Shown: piece after piece, positions 17,226 through 26,568 of the stretch | Position numbering within the stretch: position 1 is the stretch's first letter | Layout of the letters: each line of letters starts with the position of its first letter | NCBI RefSeq assembly: GCF_001205715.1 | Contig: NZ_AQQZ01000008.1 | Span: 62,001 to 126,000 of the forward strand | Reading direction: 5' to 3' | Source: Pseudaestuariivita atlantica | Lineage (GTDB): Bacteria > Pseudomonadota > Alphaproteobacteria > Rhodobacterales > Rhodobacteraceae | DNA length: 64,000 nucleotides | Translations under genes and position numbers: made by a program | The notes under the pieces: model-generated | Told to the model about the DNA's origin: nothing | The model's database searches: none | The model's input: only the letters and a program-made list of their open reading frames with translations

Positions 17226-17332
17226 GTCGCGCCCTCCGATAACCGGTTCCGAATTTGCAGGTACCTCTACGCCATCCCGCAGGCAGTGTCACGGGGGTCA
17301 GATGCAGTTCGGCGCGTGGCGTTTGGTCCCGG

Positions 17333-17782
17333 TCAGGCCTTGGGATCGAGCCCTTTCGCCAGCCGGAACCCGATGCGGACCGGCTCGACGTGGTCGGGCA
17401 GTTTCGGCACCGCGCGCATCAGCACCGACAGCTGGCTCACATGCTGGACAAGTTGCGTGCGCGCGCCCGTCGGATCGGACCCGGTGAAGGTGATCAGGTC
17501 GGGTTCGAAATACCCCATCCCCTCGATCCGCAGGATGCCCGCATCGCCACCCGCGAACCCCATCGCGACCTCGTGCTCGGAATCCAGCGTTTCCTCGAAG
17601 TTCTGGATATACAGGATCAGCCGTTCATAGGCCCATTGCGCCGGGCTGCGCGTCGCGTGCTGCGCGATGTCCTCGGGCACCGCGCGCTCCTCGGTCTTTC
17701 CGCTTTCGGGGCAGGCCTCGAACCGGCGGTTCAGGACCGCGTTCTCGGCGATTTCCGCCGCCGTCTCGATCTCGCCGTCCAT
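17333..17782 (-). CDS. Conserved hypothetical protein, alphaproteobacterial
   Basis: This 149-residue soluble acidic protein has no signal peptide. Recognisable stretches are SPAQWAYERLILYIQNFEE, near residue 50, and GMGYFEPDLITFTG, near 90. I recall a conserved Rhodobacterales family of this type (possibly catalogued as DUF6173), but it has no known function. The ATG lies 7 bases after the stop of the MBL-fold gene, so it is the last gene of the acyl-CoA dehydrogenase/MBL operon. No catalytic motif is evident. Confidence 0.75.
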   Translation of the reverse strand: MDGEIETAAEIAENAVLNRRFEACPESGKTEERAVPEDIAQHATRSPAQWAYERLILYIQNFEETLDSEHEVAMGFAGGDAGILRIEGMGYFEPDLITFTGSDPTGARTQLVQHVSQLSVLMRAVPKLPDHVEPVRIGFRLAKGLDPKA

Positions 17783-17789
17783 GCCGCGC

Positions 17790-18827
17790 TCATCCCCCTG
17801 CCACGTGGAACACCCACGCCCCGTCGTCTCGCCGGGTGCGGGTCGCCTCGCCCTTGTGCCACAGATGGTTGCAATGCGCGACCGATTCCACCAGCGCCAG
17901 CCCGTATTCGCCCTCGCCGATCCGGCGCTTGAAAAGCGGCGGGAAACACTCCCCCGCCGTGCGCGGCTCGGACAGGTGAGCGCGCAGGCGGTTCAGCGCC
18001 GAATGGTGGTTGTCCTCCAGCATCTCCATCCGCTTCGGCAACCCGGTAAAGGGCAGCTTGTGGCCGCCCAGCACCAGATGCTCCTCCCGCGCATGCGGCG
18101 CGAGCCTGCGGCAGGCGGCGATCCAGTCCTCCAGCGGGTCGGCATCGGGTTCGGTCGGGTAGACGCCGATATTGGGGCTGATCGTTGGCAGGATCTGGTC
18201 GCCCGCCAGCACCACGTCATCCGACCAGAACGTCGCGTGGCGCGGCGCGTGACCGTCGCCCAGCCGCACCACCCAGTCGCGCCCGCCCATGCGCAGGCCC
18301 TGCCCCTCAACCAGCCGCGTGAAGCCCAGAGGCATCGCGTGCACGCCATCGGCAGAGTTGAAGGGCCGCTCCCTGCTGCGCTTCTCCAGCACCCCGGCAT
18401 CCATGCCGGCACCGCGGTAAAAGGCAATCGCTTCGGGGGTATAGCGCTCCTGCAGGTCCAACTGCAGCATCCGCGCCATCAGCCACGCGGTGCGCGTCAT
18501 GCACAACTCGGCGCCCCGCTCCTGGAACCACCCGGCACAGCCGACGTGATCGAGGTGATGATGCGTGACCATCACGCGCGAGACGGGCCGGCCACCGCAC
18601 GGCCCGGCGAGCAACGCCTCCCACATCCTGATCGTCTTCTTCGAATGCAGCCCGGTGTCGATCAGAGTCCAGCTGTCGCCCTCGTCCAGCAGGTAGACGT
18701 TGACGTGGTCCAGCACCATCGGCAGCGGCAGGCGCGCCCACAGGATGCCCTCTGCCACCTCCCGCCAGCCGCCCGGCTCGGGCGGCTCCGCGAAAGGATA
18801 GCGCAGGCCCTCGGGCGCGTCCTTCAT
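17790..18827 (-). CDS. MBL-fold metallo-hydrolase
   Basis: This 345-residue protein belongs to the metallo-beta-lactamase superfamily. The metal-binding motif is THHHLDHVG near residue 90. GDGHAPRH and VVLAGDQILP supply the later His and Asp ligands, and VLGGHKLPF the last His. A C-terminal winged region resembling the LACTB2/glyoxalase-II-like tail is present (EDNHHSALNRL onwards). Probably a cytosolic thioester or other ester hydrolase. The ATG overlaps the acyl-CoA dehydrogenase stop (ATGA), suggesting hydrolysis of an acyl-CoA product, which is inference. Confidence 0.88.
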   Translation of the reverse strand: MKDAPEGLRYPFAEPPEPGGWREVAEGILWARLPLPMVLDHVNVYLLDEGDSWTLIDTGLHSKKTIRMWEALLAGPCGGRPVSRVMVTHHHLDHVGCAGWFQERGAELCMTRTAWLMARMLQLDLQERYTPEAIAFYRGAGMDAGVLEKRSRERPFNSADGVHAMPLGFTRLVEGQGLRMGGRDWVVRLGDGHAPRHATFWSDDVVLAGDQILPTISPNIGVYPTEPDADPLEDWIAACRRLAPHAREEHLVLGGHKLPFTGLPKRMEMLEDNHHSALNRLRAHLSEPRTAGECFPPLFKRRIGEGEYGLALVESVAHCNHLWHKGEATRTRRDDGAWVFHVAGG

Positions 18828-20545
18828 GCCGGCATCAGGTCGGCCGGCTCCAGCGCGTACAGGTCTTCCGCCCCCACGCGCGCCTCGGTCAGAAGGCCCA
18901 CATGCTGCGGCAACAGGCGCTGGATATACAGCCGCGCCAGTTTCTCCGCCGCGCTTCCCGCGCCACCCGCCCGCGCCGCGCGCAGGTGGTAATAGCCGCC
19001 CAGCACACGGGCAAAGCCGTGCAGGAACGGCACCGCGCCGCCGAAGCGGGCGTTCAGGTTCTCTTCCGCCGCCAGCGCCTCGGTCGTCTCGCGCAGGGTC
19101 TCGCAGGACTGCCAGACCTTGTCGGCCAGGTCCGGCAGCGCCTCGCGCGCGCTTTCGGCAAAGCCTTCCATCTCGTCCAGCAGGCGGAACGCGGCCTCGC
19201 CGCCATCCATCATCTTGCGCCCCACGAGGTCCATCGCCTGGATGCCGTTGGTGCCCTCGTAGATCGCCGTCACCCGCACGTCGCGGTAATATTGCGCCGC
19301 ACCCGTCTCCTCGACGAACCCCATGCCGCCATGCACCTGCACGCCCATCTCGCTGACGCGCAGGCCGGTTTCGGTGCCGAACGCCTTGGCGATCGGCGTC
19401 AGCAGCGCCGCCTGCGCCACCCAGCCCGCGTCACCCGTGGCATTGCCCATGTCGATCGCCTTGGCACAGGCCAGCGCGATGGCCCGCGCGGCAAAGATTT
19501 CCGCCTTCATCGTCGCCAGCATCCGGCGCACGTCGGCATGGTCGATGATCGTGCCGGTCCCGCCATCCACGGGCGTGCGGCCCTGCGTGCGGTCCTGCGC
19601 ATAGGCCAGCGCGTGCTGGTAGGCGCCCTCGGCCACCCCGATCCCCTGCCCGCCGACACCCAGGCGCGCGTTGTTCATCATCGTGAACATCGCCTTCATG
19701 CCGCCGTGTTCCGGCCCGACCAGCCAGCCGGTCGCGCCATCGTATTGCATCACGGCGGTGGGCGACCCGTGCAGGCCCATCTTGTGTTCAAGACTCACGA
19801 CCTTGAGGCTGTTGGCCACGCCCGGCTCCCCGTCGTCGTTGAGCAACAGCTTCGGCACCATGAACAGGCTGATCCCCTTGGTCCCCGGAGCGCCGTCGGG
19901 CAGACGGGCGAGAACCAGGTGACACACGTTGCCGGTGAAATCGTTGTCGCCCCACGAGATATAGATCTTCTGCCCCGTGATGCTGTAGGTGCCGTCTCCG
20001 TTCGACTCCGCCTTGGTGCGCAGCGCGCCCACGTCGCTGCCCGCCTGCGGCTCGGTCAGGTTCATCGTGCCCGACCACTCGCCCGAGATCAGCTTGGGCA
20101 GGTACAGCGCCTTCAACTCGTCGGAAGCGTGGTGTTCCAGCGCCTCGATCTGGCCCTGCGTCATCAAGGGGTTCAGCTGCAGCGACAGGCACGCCGCCGC
20201 CATCATCTCGTTCACGGCGGTGGTCACGGTCATCGGCAGGCCCATGCCGCCGTATTCCGGGTCCGCCGCGATGGCGACCCAGCCGCCATCGGCAATCGCC
20301 TGGTAGCCCTCGGCATAACCGGGAGAGGTGCGCACGACCCCGTTTTCCAGCACGGCGGGGTGCAGGTCACCGGGACGCTGCAGCGGCGACAGGACCTCTT
20401 CGCACATCTTGCCCGCCTCGCCGAGGATCGCGCCGACCAGGTCGTCGGAGGCTTCGGCATAGCGGTCGGTCGCGGTGACCTCGTCCAGTCCCACGACATG
20501 TTCGAACAGGAAGCGGTATTCGTCGACGGGGGCGCGATAGGGCAT
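18824..20545 (-). CDS. Acyl-CoA dehydrogenase, DmdC-like
   Basis: This 573-residue flavoprotein is longer than the classic 380-residue dehydrogenases. It has the extra C-terminal domain of the group containing 3-methylmercaptopropionyl-CoA dehydrogenase (DmdC). Visible are TEPQAGSDVGALRTKAE with GQKIYISWGDND for FAD binding, QVHGGMGFVEETGAAQYYRD, and IYEGTNGIQAMDLVGRK with the catalytic Glu. It oxidises an acyl-CoA to the enoyl-CoA in the cytosol. An AAGGA ribosome site precedes the ATG. DmdC is one candidate; a general medium- or long-chain dehydrogenase cannot be excluded, and no other dmd gene adjoins. Confidence 0.9.
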   Translation of the reverse strand: MPYRAPVDEYRFLFEHVVGLDEVTATDRYAEASDDLVGAILGEAGKMCEEVLSPLQRPGDLHPAVLENGVVRTSPGYAEGYQAIADGGWVAIAADPEYGGMGLPMTVTTAVNEMMAAACLSLQLNPLMTQGQIEALEHHASDELKALYLPKLISGEWSGTMNLTEPQAGSDVGALRTKAESNGDGTYSITGQKIYISWGDNDFTGNVCHLVLARLPDGAPGTKGISLFMVPKLLLNDDGEPGVANSLKVVSLEHKMGLHGSPTAVMQYDGATGWLVGPEHGGMKAMFTMMNNARLGVGGQGIGVAEGAYQHALAYAQDRTQGRTPVDGGTGTIIDHADVRRMLATMKAEIFAARAIALACAKAIDMGNATGDAGWVAQAALLTPIAKAFGTETGLRVSEMGVQVHGGMGFVEETGAAQYYRDVRVTAIYEGTNGIQAMDLVGRKMMDGGEAAFRLLDEMEGFAESAREALPDLADKVWQSCETLRETTEALAAEENLNARFGGAVPFLHGFARVLGGYYHLRAARAGGAGSAAEKLARLYIQRLLPQHVGLLTEARVGAEDLYALEPADLMPA

Positions 20546-20671
20546 GACAGGCGATCCTTTTCGAAATCGGCCCGCGCCTTGCCGGGGGCAAGGGGGCCAT
20601 GTATGCAACTCTGCGCCTAACCTATCCACCTGTCGGGCCACATCAAACCAGACGCCACGTCACACTCCGCG

Positions 20672-21613
20672 ATGTCCTCCGAAACGCTTCTTCTTGCCTC
20701 CACACCCGCCGGAATCGGCCACGCCGCGCGCCTTCTGCGCGACGGGCGGCTCGTCGCGTTCGCGACCGAAACGGTCTATGGCCTCGGCGCCGATGCCACC
20801 AACGGGGAGGCCGTCGCGGCGATCTATGCCGCCAAGGGCCGGCCCAGTTTCAACCCGCTGATCGTGCATGTGCCGGATGCGGCGGCGGCGCGCCGGCACG
20901 TGCAATGGTCGGATGCCGCCGAGGCGCTGGCCGGGGCCTTCTGGCCCGGTCCCATGACGCTGGTCCTGCCGCTCGCGCACGGTCACGGCATCTCGTCGCT
21001 GGTGACGGCGGGGCTTCAGACGCTCGCGGTGCGCGTGCCCGCCGCGCCCGTTGCGCGGGCGCTGCTCTCCGAGGCCGGGGTTCCGGTGGCGGCGCCGTCG
21101 GCCAACCCTTCGGGCCGGATCAGCCCGACCACGGCGGCGCATGTGCTGGCGGGGCTCAATGGGCGGATCGCGGCGGTGCTGGATGACGGCCCCTGCCCCG
21201 TGGGCGTGGAATCGACCATCCTCGACCCCGGCCCGCCCGCGCGCATGCTGCGCGAAGGTGGCGTGACGGCCGAGGACGTGGCCCGCGTGCTGGGCAGCGC
21301 GCCCCTGCCGCCCGAAACCTCCACCATCACCGCCCCCGGCCAACTCGCCTCGCATTACGCGCCCCGCGCGCATCTGCGCCTGAACGCCGCCGCGCCGCAG
21401 CCGGGAGAGACCTATCTCGGCTTCGGCCCCGGCCCTGCGGACCTATCGCTGTCGGAAAGCGGTGACCTTGCCGAGGCCGCGGCGACGCTGTTCGCGCGCC
21501 TGCACGACCTCGATGCGATGGGCGTGACCCGCGCGGCGGTGGCGCCGGTGCCCGATCAGGGGCTGGGCCGGGCGATCAACGATCGGCTGCGCCGCGCCGC
21601 CGCGCCGCGTTAG
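20672..21613 (+). CDS. tsaC: L-threonylcarbamoyladenylate synthase (Sua5/YwlC type)
   Basis: This 313-residue protein has the YrdC domain in its first 200 residues, with FATETVYGLGADA, KGRPSFNPLIVH and SANPSGRISPT. A linker and the smaller Sua5 C-terminal domain follow (GQLASHYAPRAHLRL onwards). It makes threonylcarbamoyl-AMP for the t6A modification of tRNAs reading ANN codons. The ATG is the first in frame after the divergent promoter gap shared with the acyl-CoA dehydrogenase. It converges on yqgE with 11 bases between the stops. Confidence 0.95.
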   Translation: MSSETLLLASTPAGIGHAARLLRDGRLVAFATETVYGLGADATNGEAVAAIYAAKGRPSFNPLIVHVPDAAAARRHVQWSDAAEALAGAFWPGPMTLVLPLAHGHGISSLVTAGLQTLAVRVPAAPVARALLSEAGVPVAAPSANPSGRISPTTAAHVLAGLNGRIAAVLDDGPCPVGVESTILDPGPPARMLREGGVTAEDVARVLGSAPLPPETSTITAPGQLASHYAPRAHLRLNAAAPQPGETYLGFGPGPADLSLSESGDLAEAAATLFARLHDLDAMGVTRAAVAPVPDQGLGRAINDRLRRAAAPR

Positions 21614-21624
21614 GAATGGTGCCG

Positions 21625-22182
21625 TCAGGCCCGCCCGCGCACGCCCGACGACAGGTTCAGCCCGTCGATCCCCAGCAGTTTCAGTGCGCCCGTCCACTTG
21701 CTGCCGTTGTCGGCGCCGAAAACAAGCTCCGCCGGCGCGTCGGCCACCAGCCAGCCATCCTGCTGGATCTCGCCTTCCAACTGGCCGGGCGACCAGCCGG
21801 AATAGCCCAGCGCCACGATCCGCTCCCCCGGTCCCCGGCCCGCGCCGATATCTTCCAGCACATCCATCGTCGCGGTCATGCGGAACCCGCCCGGCATCTC
21901 GACCGTGGGCGCGTCCGTCTCGTAGCCCTCGCCGTACAGCACGAACCCGCGCCCGGTCTCGACCGGGCCACCGAAATAGATCACTTCCTCGGGGTCCACC
22001 GCATCATTGGCGATTTCAAGCTGCGACAGCAGGGTCTTCAGGCATCCCGCACTGTTGGGCTTGTTCACGATAAGCCCCATCGCCCCGTCATCTGAATGGG
22101 CAACGATCAGGACCACCGACTTCTCGAACCGCGAATCCGTCATGGACGGCATGGCGATCAAAATTCTTCCTGCCAACCTCAC
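21625..22182 (-). CDS. yqgE: YqgE/AlgH family protein
   Basis: This 185-residue cytosolic protein is of the UPF0301/AlgH family, whose biochemical role is unsettled. The N terminus LAGRILIAMPSMTDSRFEKSV, then HSDDGAMGLIVNKP, YFGGPVETGRGFVLY and GYSGWSPGQLEGEI are the family blocks. The GTG start with a GGGGGA ribosome site is chosen because the conserved LIAMP block begins only a few residues in, as in other members. Confidence 0.93.
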   Translation of the reverse strand: MRLAGRILIAMPSMTDSRFEKSVVLIVAHSDDGAMGLIVNKPNSAGCLKTLLSQLEIANDAVDPEEVIYFGGPVETGRGFVLYGEGYETDAPTVEMPGGFRMTATMDVLEDIGAGRGPGERIVALGYSGWSPGQLEGEIQQDGWLVADAPAELVFGADNGSKWTGALKLLGIDGLNLSSGVRGRA

Positions 22183-22282
22183 GCCGGTCCCCCAACCAAC
22201 TCGAAATCATGACAAACGGAATGCTTCGTCAACATTTGTGTCAGGATGTAATCACAACCGCCCCAATGCAAGGCAATAGTGA

Positions 22283-22294
22283 CGCTAATTAGCG
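22283..22294. promoter_or_regulatory. Palindrome CGCTAATTAGCG in the yqgE/DsbD-N divergent gap
   Basis: A perfect 12-base palindrome lies in the AT-rich 180-base gap between the divergent starts of yqgE and the DsbD-N-domain gene. It could be an operator or simply chance; there is no other copy I could see. Confidence 0.25.
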
Positions 22295-22362
22295 CCAAAT
22301 CCGTGAATCACCTGACCGATTTGTGAATTGGCCACACCCGAACGATGAGGCAATACGCTAAC

Positions 22363-23172
22363 ATGCAACGCGCGGTTTTACTTTTTTGCACAATAGTAGG
22401 TTTGCTGTCGGCAACCCTTGCTTTTGCGCAAACCAAGCTCGACCGAATCGTGTCGGTCGATGTCCTGCCCGGATGGCGGCAGGCCGACGGTACCCATGTC
22501 GCGGGCCTGCGCCTGACCCTCGCACCGGGGTGGAAAACCTACTGGCGCGTGCCGGGAGAGGCGGGCATCCCGCCGGAATTCTCGTGGCGCGGGTCGCGCA
22601 ACCTGTCCTCGGTCCGCGTCGTCTGGCCGACGCCGCGCGTCTTCGACCAGTTGGGCAGCCAGTCCATCGGGTATTACGACAAGGTGGTGCTGCCGCTGGC
22701 CATCGCGGTCCGCGATCCTTCCGCACCCGTCCAACTGAAAGGCAAGGTGCAGATCGGCGTGTGCAGCGACATCTGCGTCCCCACGACGCTGAAGGTCGCG
22801 GCGGCGCTGCCCGCCGGCGGGTCGCGCATGCCCGAAATCTCCGCCGCCCTCTCCGACCAGCCGCTGGCGGCAGGCAAGGCCGGCGTCACCGCCGCGCGCT
22901 GCCGCATCCGCCCGATCGAAGGCGGGCTTTCCATCGAGGCGGCGATCGACCTGCCCTCTGCCGGGGCGCCCGAGGCGGTGGTGATCGAACCCTCCGACCC
23001 GCAGCTTTACGTCACGCAGGCCGCGACCGACCGGCAGGGCAAACGCCTGTCGGCGACCTCGCGGGTCTATCACGTCGACGGCGGCACGTTCCTGTTGTCG
23101 CGGCAGGAATTGCGGCTGACCGTGATCGGGTCGAACCACGCGGTCGACATACGGGGATGCTCAGGCTTCTGA
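22363..23172 (+). CDS. Secreted DsbD N-terminal-domain protein
   Basis: This 269-residue protein has a signal peptide (MQRAVLLFCTIVGLLSATLAFA). An immunoglobulin-like DsbD-alpha domain follows: PGWKTYWRVPGEAGIPPEFSW and the paired cysteines in GVCSDICVPT near residue 135. Proteins of this kind take or relay disulfides in the periplasm for cytochrome maturation or redox control. The membrane and thioredoxin parts of full DsbD are absent. The ATG at 22363 has a GAGG upstream; an in-frame ATG at 22345 lacks one. The last 12 bases overlap the convergent efflux-pump gene. Confidence 0.85.
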   Translation: MQRAVLLFCTIVGLLSATLAFAQTKLDRIVSVDVLPGWRQADGTHVAGLRLTLAPGWKTYWRVPGEAGIPPEFSWRGSRNLSSVRVVWPTPRVFDQLGSQSIGYYDKVVLPLAIAVRDPSAPVQLKGKVQIGVCSDICVPTTLKVAAALPAGGSRMPEISAALSDQPLAAGKAGVTAARCRIRPIEGGLSIEAAIDLPSAGAPEAVVIEPSDPQLYVTQAATDRQGKRLSATSRVYHVDGGTFLLSRQELRLTVIGSNHAVDIRGCSGF

Positions 23173-26100
23173 CCCGCGCCCGCCCTGCCGCACCTGCGCC
23201 AGCACCGCCGCTCCGTAGACCAGCAATAGCGCCACGGCGAGGCCCCCGGCGAACAGCGCGAACGCGCCCGCCATGCCCGCCAGCGCCCCGCCGCTGATCG
23301 CGGCCAGCGGCGCGGGCAGCGCGCCCGTCGCGGCCACCCAGCCCAGCGTCAGCGCACCCCATGCCAGCGCCAGCGCCGTCGCGCCCCACAGCACCAGCCG
23401 CGGACCGCGCGCCCGGAACCGCAGCCCGCGCATGTAGGTCTGCCGCAACCGCTGCAGATCGACCTGGATCGCCACCAGCGACGGCACCACCAGAAGCACC
23501 AGCACCATCCCGAAGGCGAGGCCATAGATCAGGGTGATGACCGTGGGTTTGAGGAACTGCGCCTGTACCGACCCCTCGTTCAGCAAGGGCGCAAGGCCCA
23601 GTACCGTGGTCAGCGTGGTCAGCATCACGGGCCGCAACCGGTCCACCGCGCCGTCGATGATCGACGGGATGATGCCGCGCGATTTGGCGTACCGGTCGAT
23701 CTGGGTGATCAGCACGATGGAATCGTTGATGATGATCCCCGTCATCCCCAGCAGCCCCACCACCGTGAACATGCTCAGCGGCACGCCGTGGTAATTGTGC
23801 CCCCAGATCGTGCCGACAAGGCCGAAGGGAATGATCGCCATGACCACCAGCGGCCGCGTCCAGCTGGCAAAGACCCAGGCCAGCACAAGGTAGATCCCCG
23901 TCAGCACAAGGATCAGTCCGGTACGCGCATCGGCGAGGAACCGGTCCTCCTGCTCGCTCAGCCCCGCGACGCGGTAATCGACCTGCTGCTCCTCGGCGAT
24001 GGTGGGCAGGATGTCGTCGGTCAGCGCGGCGGTGATCTCTGCCGCGCGGGCGGGATCGTCTTCGGAGATGTCTCCGGTGACCGAGATCAGCCGCAGCCCG
24101 TTCTCCCGCCGAACGGTGGAAAAGCCCGACCGACGCTCGACACTCACGATATCGGCAAGCGGGACATAGGCGCCCTCGGGCGTGCGCAACTGGGTGCGTT
24201 CAAGGAAATCGGCGGTCAACTCGCCCGCCGGCAGTTCCACCCGGATCTCGGCCGATCGCGGCCCGACGGGATAGGTCGCCGCCTCGATCCCGCCCAGCCG
24301 GTTGCGCAGCACCCGGCCCAGCGCGTCGATGGTAAAGCCCAGCGCCTGCCCCTGCGGTGTCAGTTCGAGGATCAGTTCCTCCTTGTCATAGGCCAGGTTG
24401 TCCTCGACCGCCGACACTTCGGGATATTGCGACACCGCGAGCTTCAGCGCCTCGGACGCGGCCTTGAGCGAGTCCGCATCCGCGCCATAGAACTGCACGT
24501 CCAGCGCATCGCCACCCGGCCCCTGCCGCCAGCCCCGGAAGCTGACGGTTTCGACCAGCGGGTGACGGCGGACGCGGTCCTGCAGGTCGGCGACGAAGCC
24601 GAAGGCGGAATAGTCGCGCCGCAGGTCCGCGTCGATCAGCTCGATCGAGATACCGCCCAAAAGGTCCTCGTCCTTGGTGTCGGTGCCCGACAGGCCCCGG
24701 CCCGCATTGCCGCCGATCTCGGCGATGACAAAGGACAGGGGGTTGCGCCCGTATTTCTCTTCGTACTCTGCGGCGAGTTCGTTGGTGGCGCGCTGCATCT
24801 CCTGCATCATCGCCAGCGTGTCGGCGCGGGTGGCGCCTTCGGCCATGGCGAAGTTGCCGGTGACCGAGGACCGTTCCGGCGCGTTGAAGAACCGCCATTG
24901 CACGGTGCCGTCGATGAACAGCGCCGCCTGGCTGGCAAGCACCGCGACGGTGCCCGCGATCACCACGTAGCGCGCCCAGATCACGCCCGCGATGAAGGGC
25001 CGGAACAGCGTCTCGCGCACCCATTCGAAGCCCCGGTTCACCACCCGGCTCGGCAGGTCGTACCAGTGCTGCTTTTCGGTGGCACCCACGGCGTGGGACA
25101 TGTGGTTGGGCAGGATCAGGAAACACTCGATCAGGCTCGCCGTCAGAACGACGATCACGGTAAACGGGATGTCGGCGATCAGGTCGCCGAACCGCCCGCC
25201 CACCGCCGTCAGGCCGAAAAAGGCGATGATCGTCGTCAGCGTGGCCGAGAAGACGGGCATCGCCATGCGCCGCGCGGCGTTCTCGGCGGCGATGACGGGC
25301 GGCTCTCGCAGGGTGCGATAGCGCCAGTCGGCATGTTCGCCCACCACGATGGCGTCATCCACCACGATCCCCAGCGTGATGATCAGCGCGAAGAGGGAGA
25401 TCATGTTGAACGTGATCCCGAAGGCGTACATCAGCGCCACGGCGGCGAACATGGCCGTCGGGATCCCCGCCGCGACCCAGAAGGCCGTGCGCGCGTTGAG
25501 GAACAGAAACAGCAGCAGCACCACCAGCCCCAGCCCCTGCAACCCGTTGTCCAGAAGCATGTTGAGCCGCCCGCTGATCGCCTCGGCCCGCGTGCGGATC
25601 AGGTCGACGCTGACACCCTGCGGCAGCGACAGCTGCATCTCCGCCGCGACCTCCTCGACCGTCTCCTGGATGCCGATGGCATCGCCCCGGTCGCTGCGGT
25701 CCACCCGGATCGAGATCGCGGGCGCGTCGCCCACGAAGTAACTGCGCTCCCGGTCGATCCCGAACTCGCGGACCTCGGCCACGTCCCCGATCGTCAGCTT
25801 CGACCCGTCGGGGTTCGAGCGCAGGACGATCGCCGCGATCTGGTCCGCTCCGCGCTTTTCCACGCCGGTCCGCACCCGTGCATTGGCCCCCGCCACGTCG
25901 CCCGCCGGGTCGGCATCGACCTCCGCCGCGATCGCCTCGGCGATCTCGGCCATGGTTACGTCATGCGCGATCAGCTGGGCCGAGGGCACCTCGACCACCG
26001 TCTGCGGCGCGGCGAGGCCCCGGATGGTGGTCCGCGTCACGCCGCTGGCGAACAGCCGCGCCACCAATTCGTCAGCGAACCGGCCCAACTGGCCCACATC

Positions 26101-26562
26101 CACCGGCCCGGTGATGACCACGTCGGTCACCCGGTCGCGCCACGTTCCCCTGCGCACGTTGGGCTCGTCGGCCTCCTCGGGCAGCGTGGTGACCTGGTCG
26201 ACCGCCGACTGCACGTCGTCGGCGGCGCGCGCCATGTCCCAGCCCGGCTCGAAATCGAGCGTGATCGACGCGCGCCCCTCGCGGCTGGTGGCGCTGCTCT
26301 CCTCGACGCCCTCGACCGACAACAGCGCCGGTTCCAGCACCTGCACGATGGCGGCATCCACGTCCTCGGCCCCCGCCCCGTCCCACTGGACGCTGACGGT
26401 CACGTTGTCGATCACCACGTCGGGAAAGAACTGCGCCCGCATGTTCGGAAAGGCCAGCGCCCCCGCCGCCAGCATCAAGACCAAGAGCAGGTTCGCCAGC
26501 GTCCGGTGCCGGGTGAAATATCCCAGGATCCCGCCCGCCGCCTCGGGGACCTCGCGCACCAT
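23161..26562 (-). CDS. RND efflux transporter inner-membrane subunit (AcrB/MMPL-type HAE family)
   Basis: This 1133-residue protein has the twelve-helix RND plan. The first helix (ANLLLVLMLAAGALAF) is followed by a porter domain starting MRAQFFPDVVIDNVTV. Helix 4, near residue 400, carries GIVVDDAIVVGEH with the two proton-relay aspartates, and the second half has GLLGMTGIIINDSIVL. The overall look is of drug- or metabolite-exporting RND pumps rather than metal CusA, as no Met-rich site is seen. It follows the adaptor gene by 6 bases. An outer-membrane TolC partner is not encoded here. Confidence 0.93.
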   Translation of the reverse strand: MVREVPEAAGGILGYFTRHRTLANLLLVLMLAAGALAFPNMRAQFFPDVVIDNVTVSVQWDGAGAEDVDAAIVQVLEPALLSVEGVEESSATSREGRASITLDFEPGWDMARAADDVQSAVDQVTTLPEEADEPNVRRGTWRDRVTDVVITGPVDVGQLGRFADELVARLFASGVTRTTIRGLAAPQTVVEVPSAQLIAHDVTMAEIAEAIAAEVDADPAGDVAGANARVRTGVEKRGADQIAAIVLRSNPDGSKLTIGDVAEVREFGIDRERSYFVGDAPAISIRVDRSDRGDAIGIQETVEEVAAEMQLSLPQGVSVDLIRTRAEAISGRLNMLLDNGLQGLGLVVLLLFLFLNARTAFWVAAGIPTAMFAAVALMYAFGITFNMISLFALIITLGIVVDDAIVVGEHADWRYRTLREPPVIAAENAARRMAMPVFSATLTTIIAFFGLTAVGGRFGDLIADIPFTVIVVLTASLIECFLILPNHMSHAVGATEKQHWYDLPSRVVNRGFEWVRETLFRPFIAGVIWARYVVIAGTVAVLASQAALFIDGTVQWRFFNAPERSSVTGNFAMAEGATRADTLAMMQEMQRATNELAAEYEEKYGRNPLSFVIAEIGGNAGRGLSGTDTKDEDLLGGISIELIDADLRRDYSAFGFVADLQDRVRRHPLVETVSFRGWRQGPGGDALDVQFYGADADSLKAASEALKLAVSQYPEVSAVEDNLAYDKEELILELTPQGQALGFTIDALGRVLRNRLGGIEAATYPVGPRSAEIRVELPAGELTADFLERTQLRTPEGAYVPLADIVSVERRSGFSTVRRENGLRLISVTGDISEDDPARAAEITAALTDDILPTIAEEQQVDYRVAGLSEQEDRFLADARTGLILVLTGIYLVLAWVFASWTRPLVVMAIIPFGLVGTIWGHNYHGVPLSMFTVVGLLGMTGIIINDSIVLITQIDRYAKSRGIIPSIIDGAVDRLRPVMLTTLTTVLGLAPLLNEGSVQAQFLKPTVITLIYGLAFGMVLVLLVVPSLVAIQVDLQRLRQTYMRGLRFRARGPRLVLWGATALALAWGALTLGWVAATGALPAPLAAISGGALAGMAGAFALFAGGLAVALLLVYGAAVLAQVRQGGRGSEA

Positions 26563-26568
26563 GGCGGC

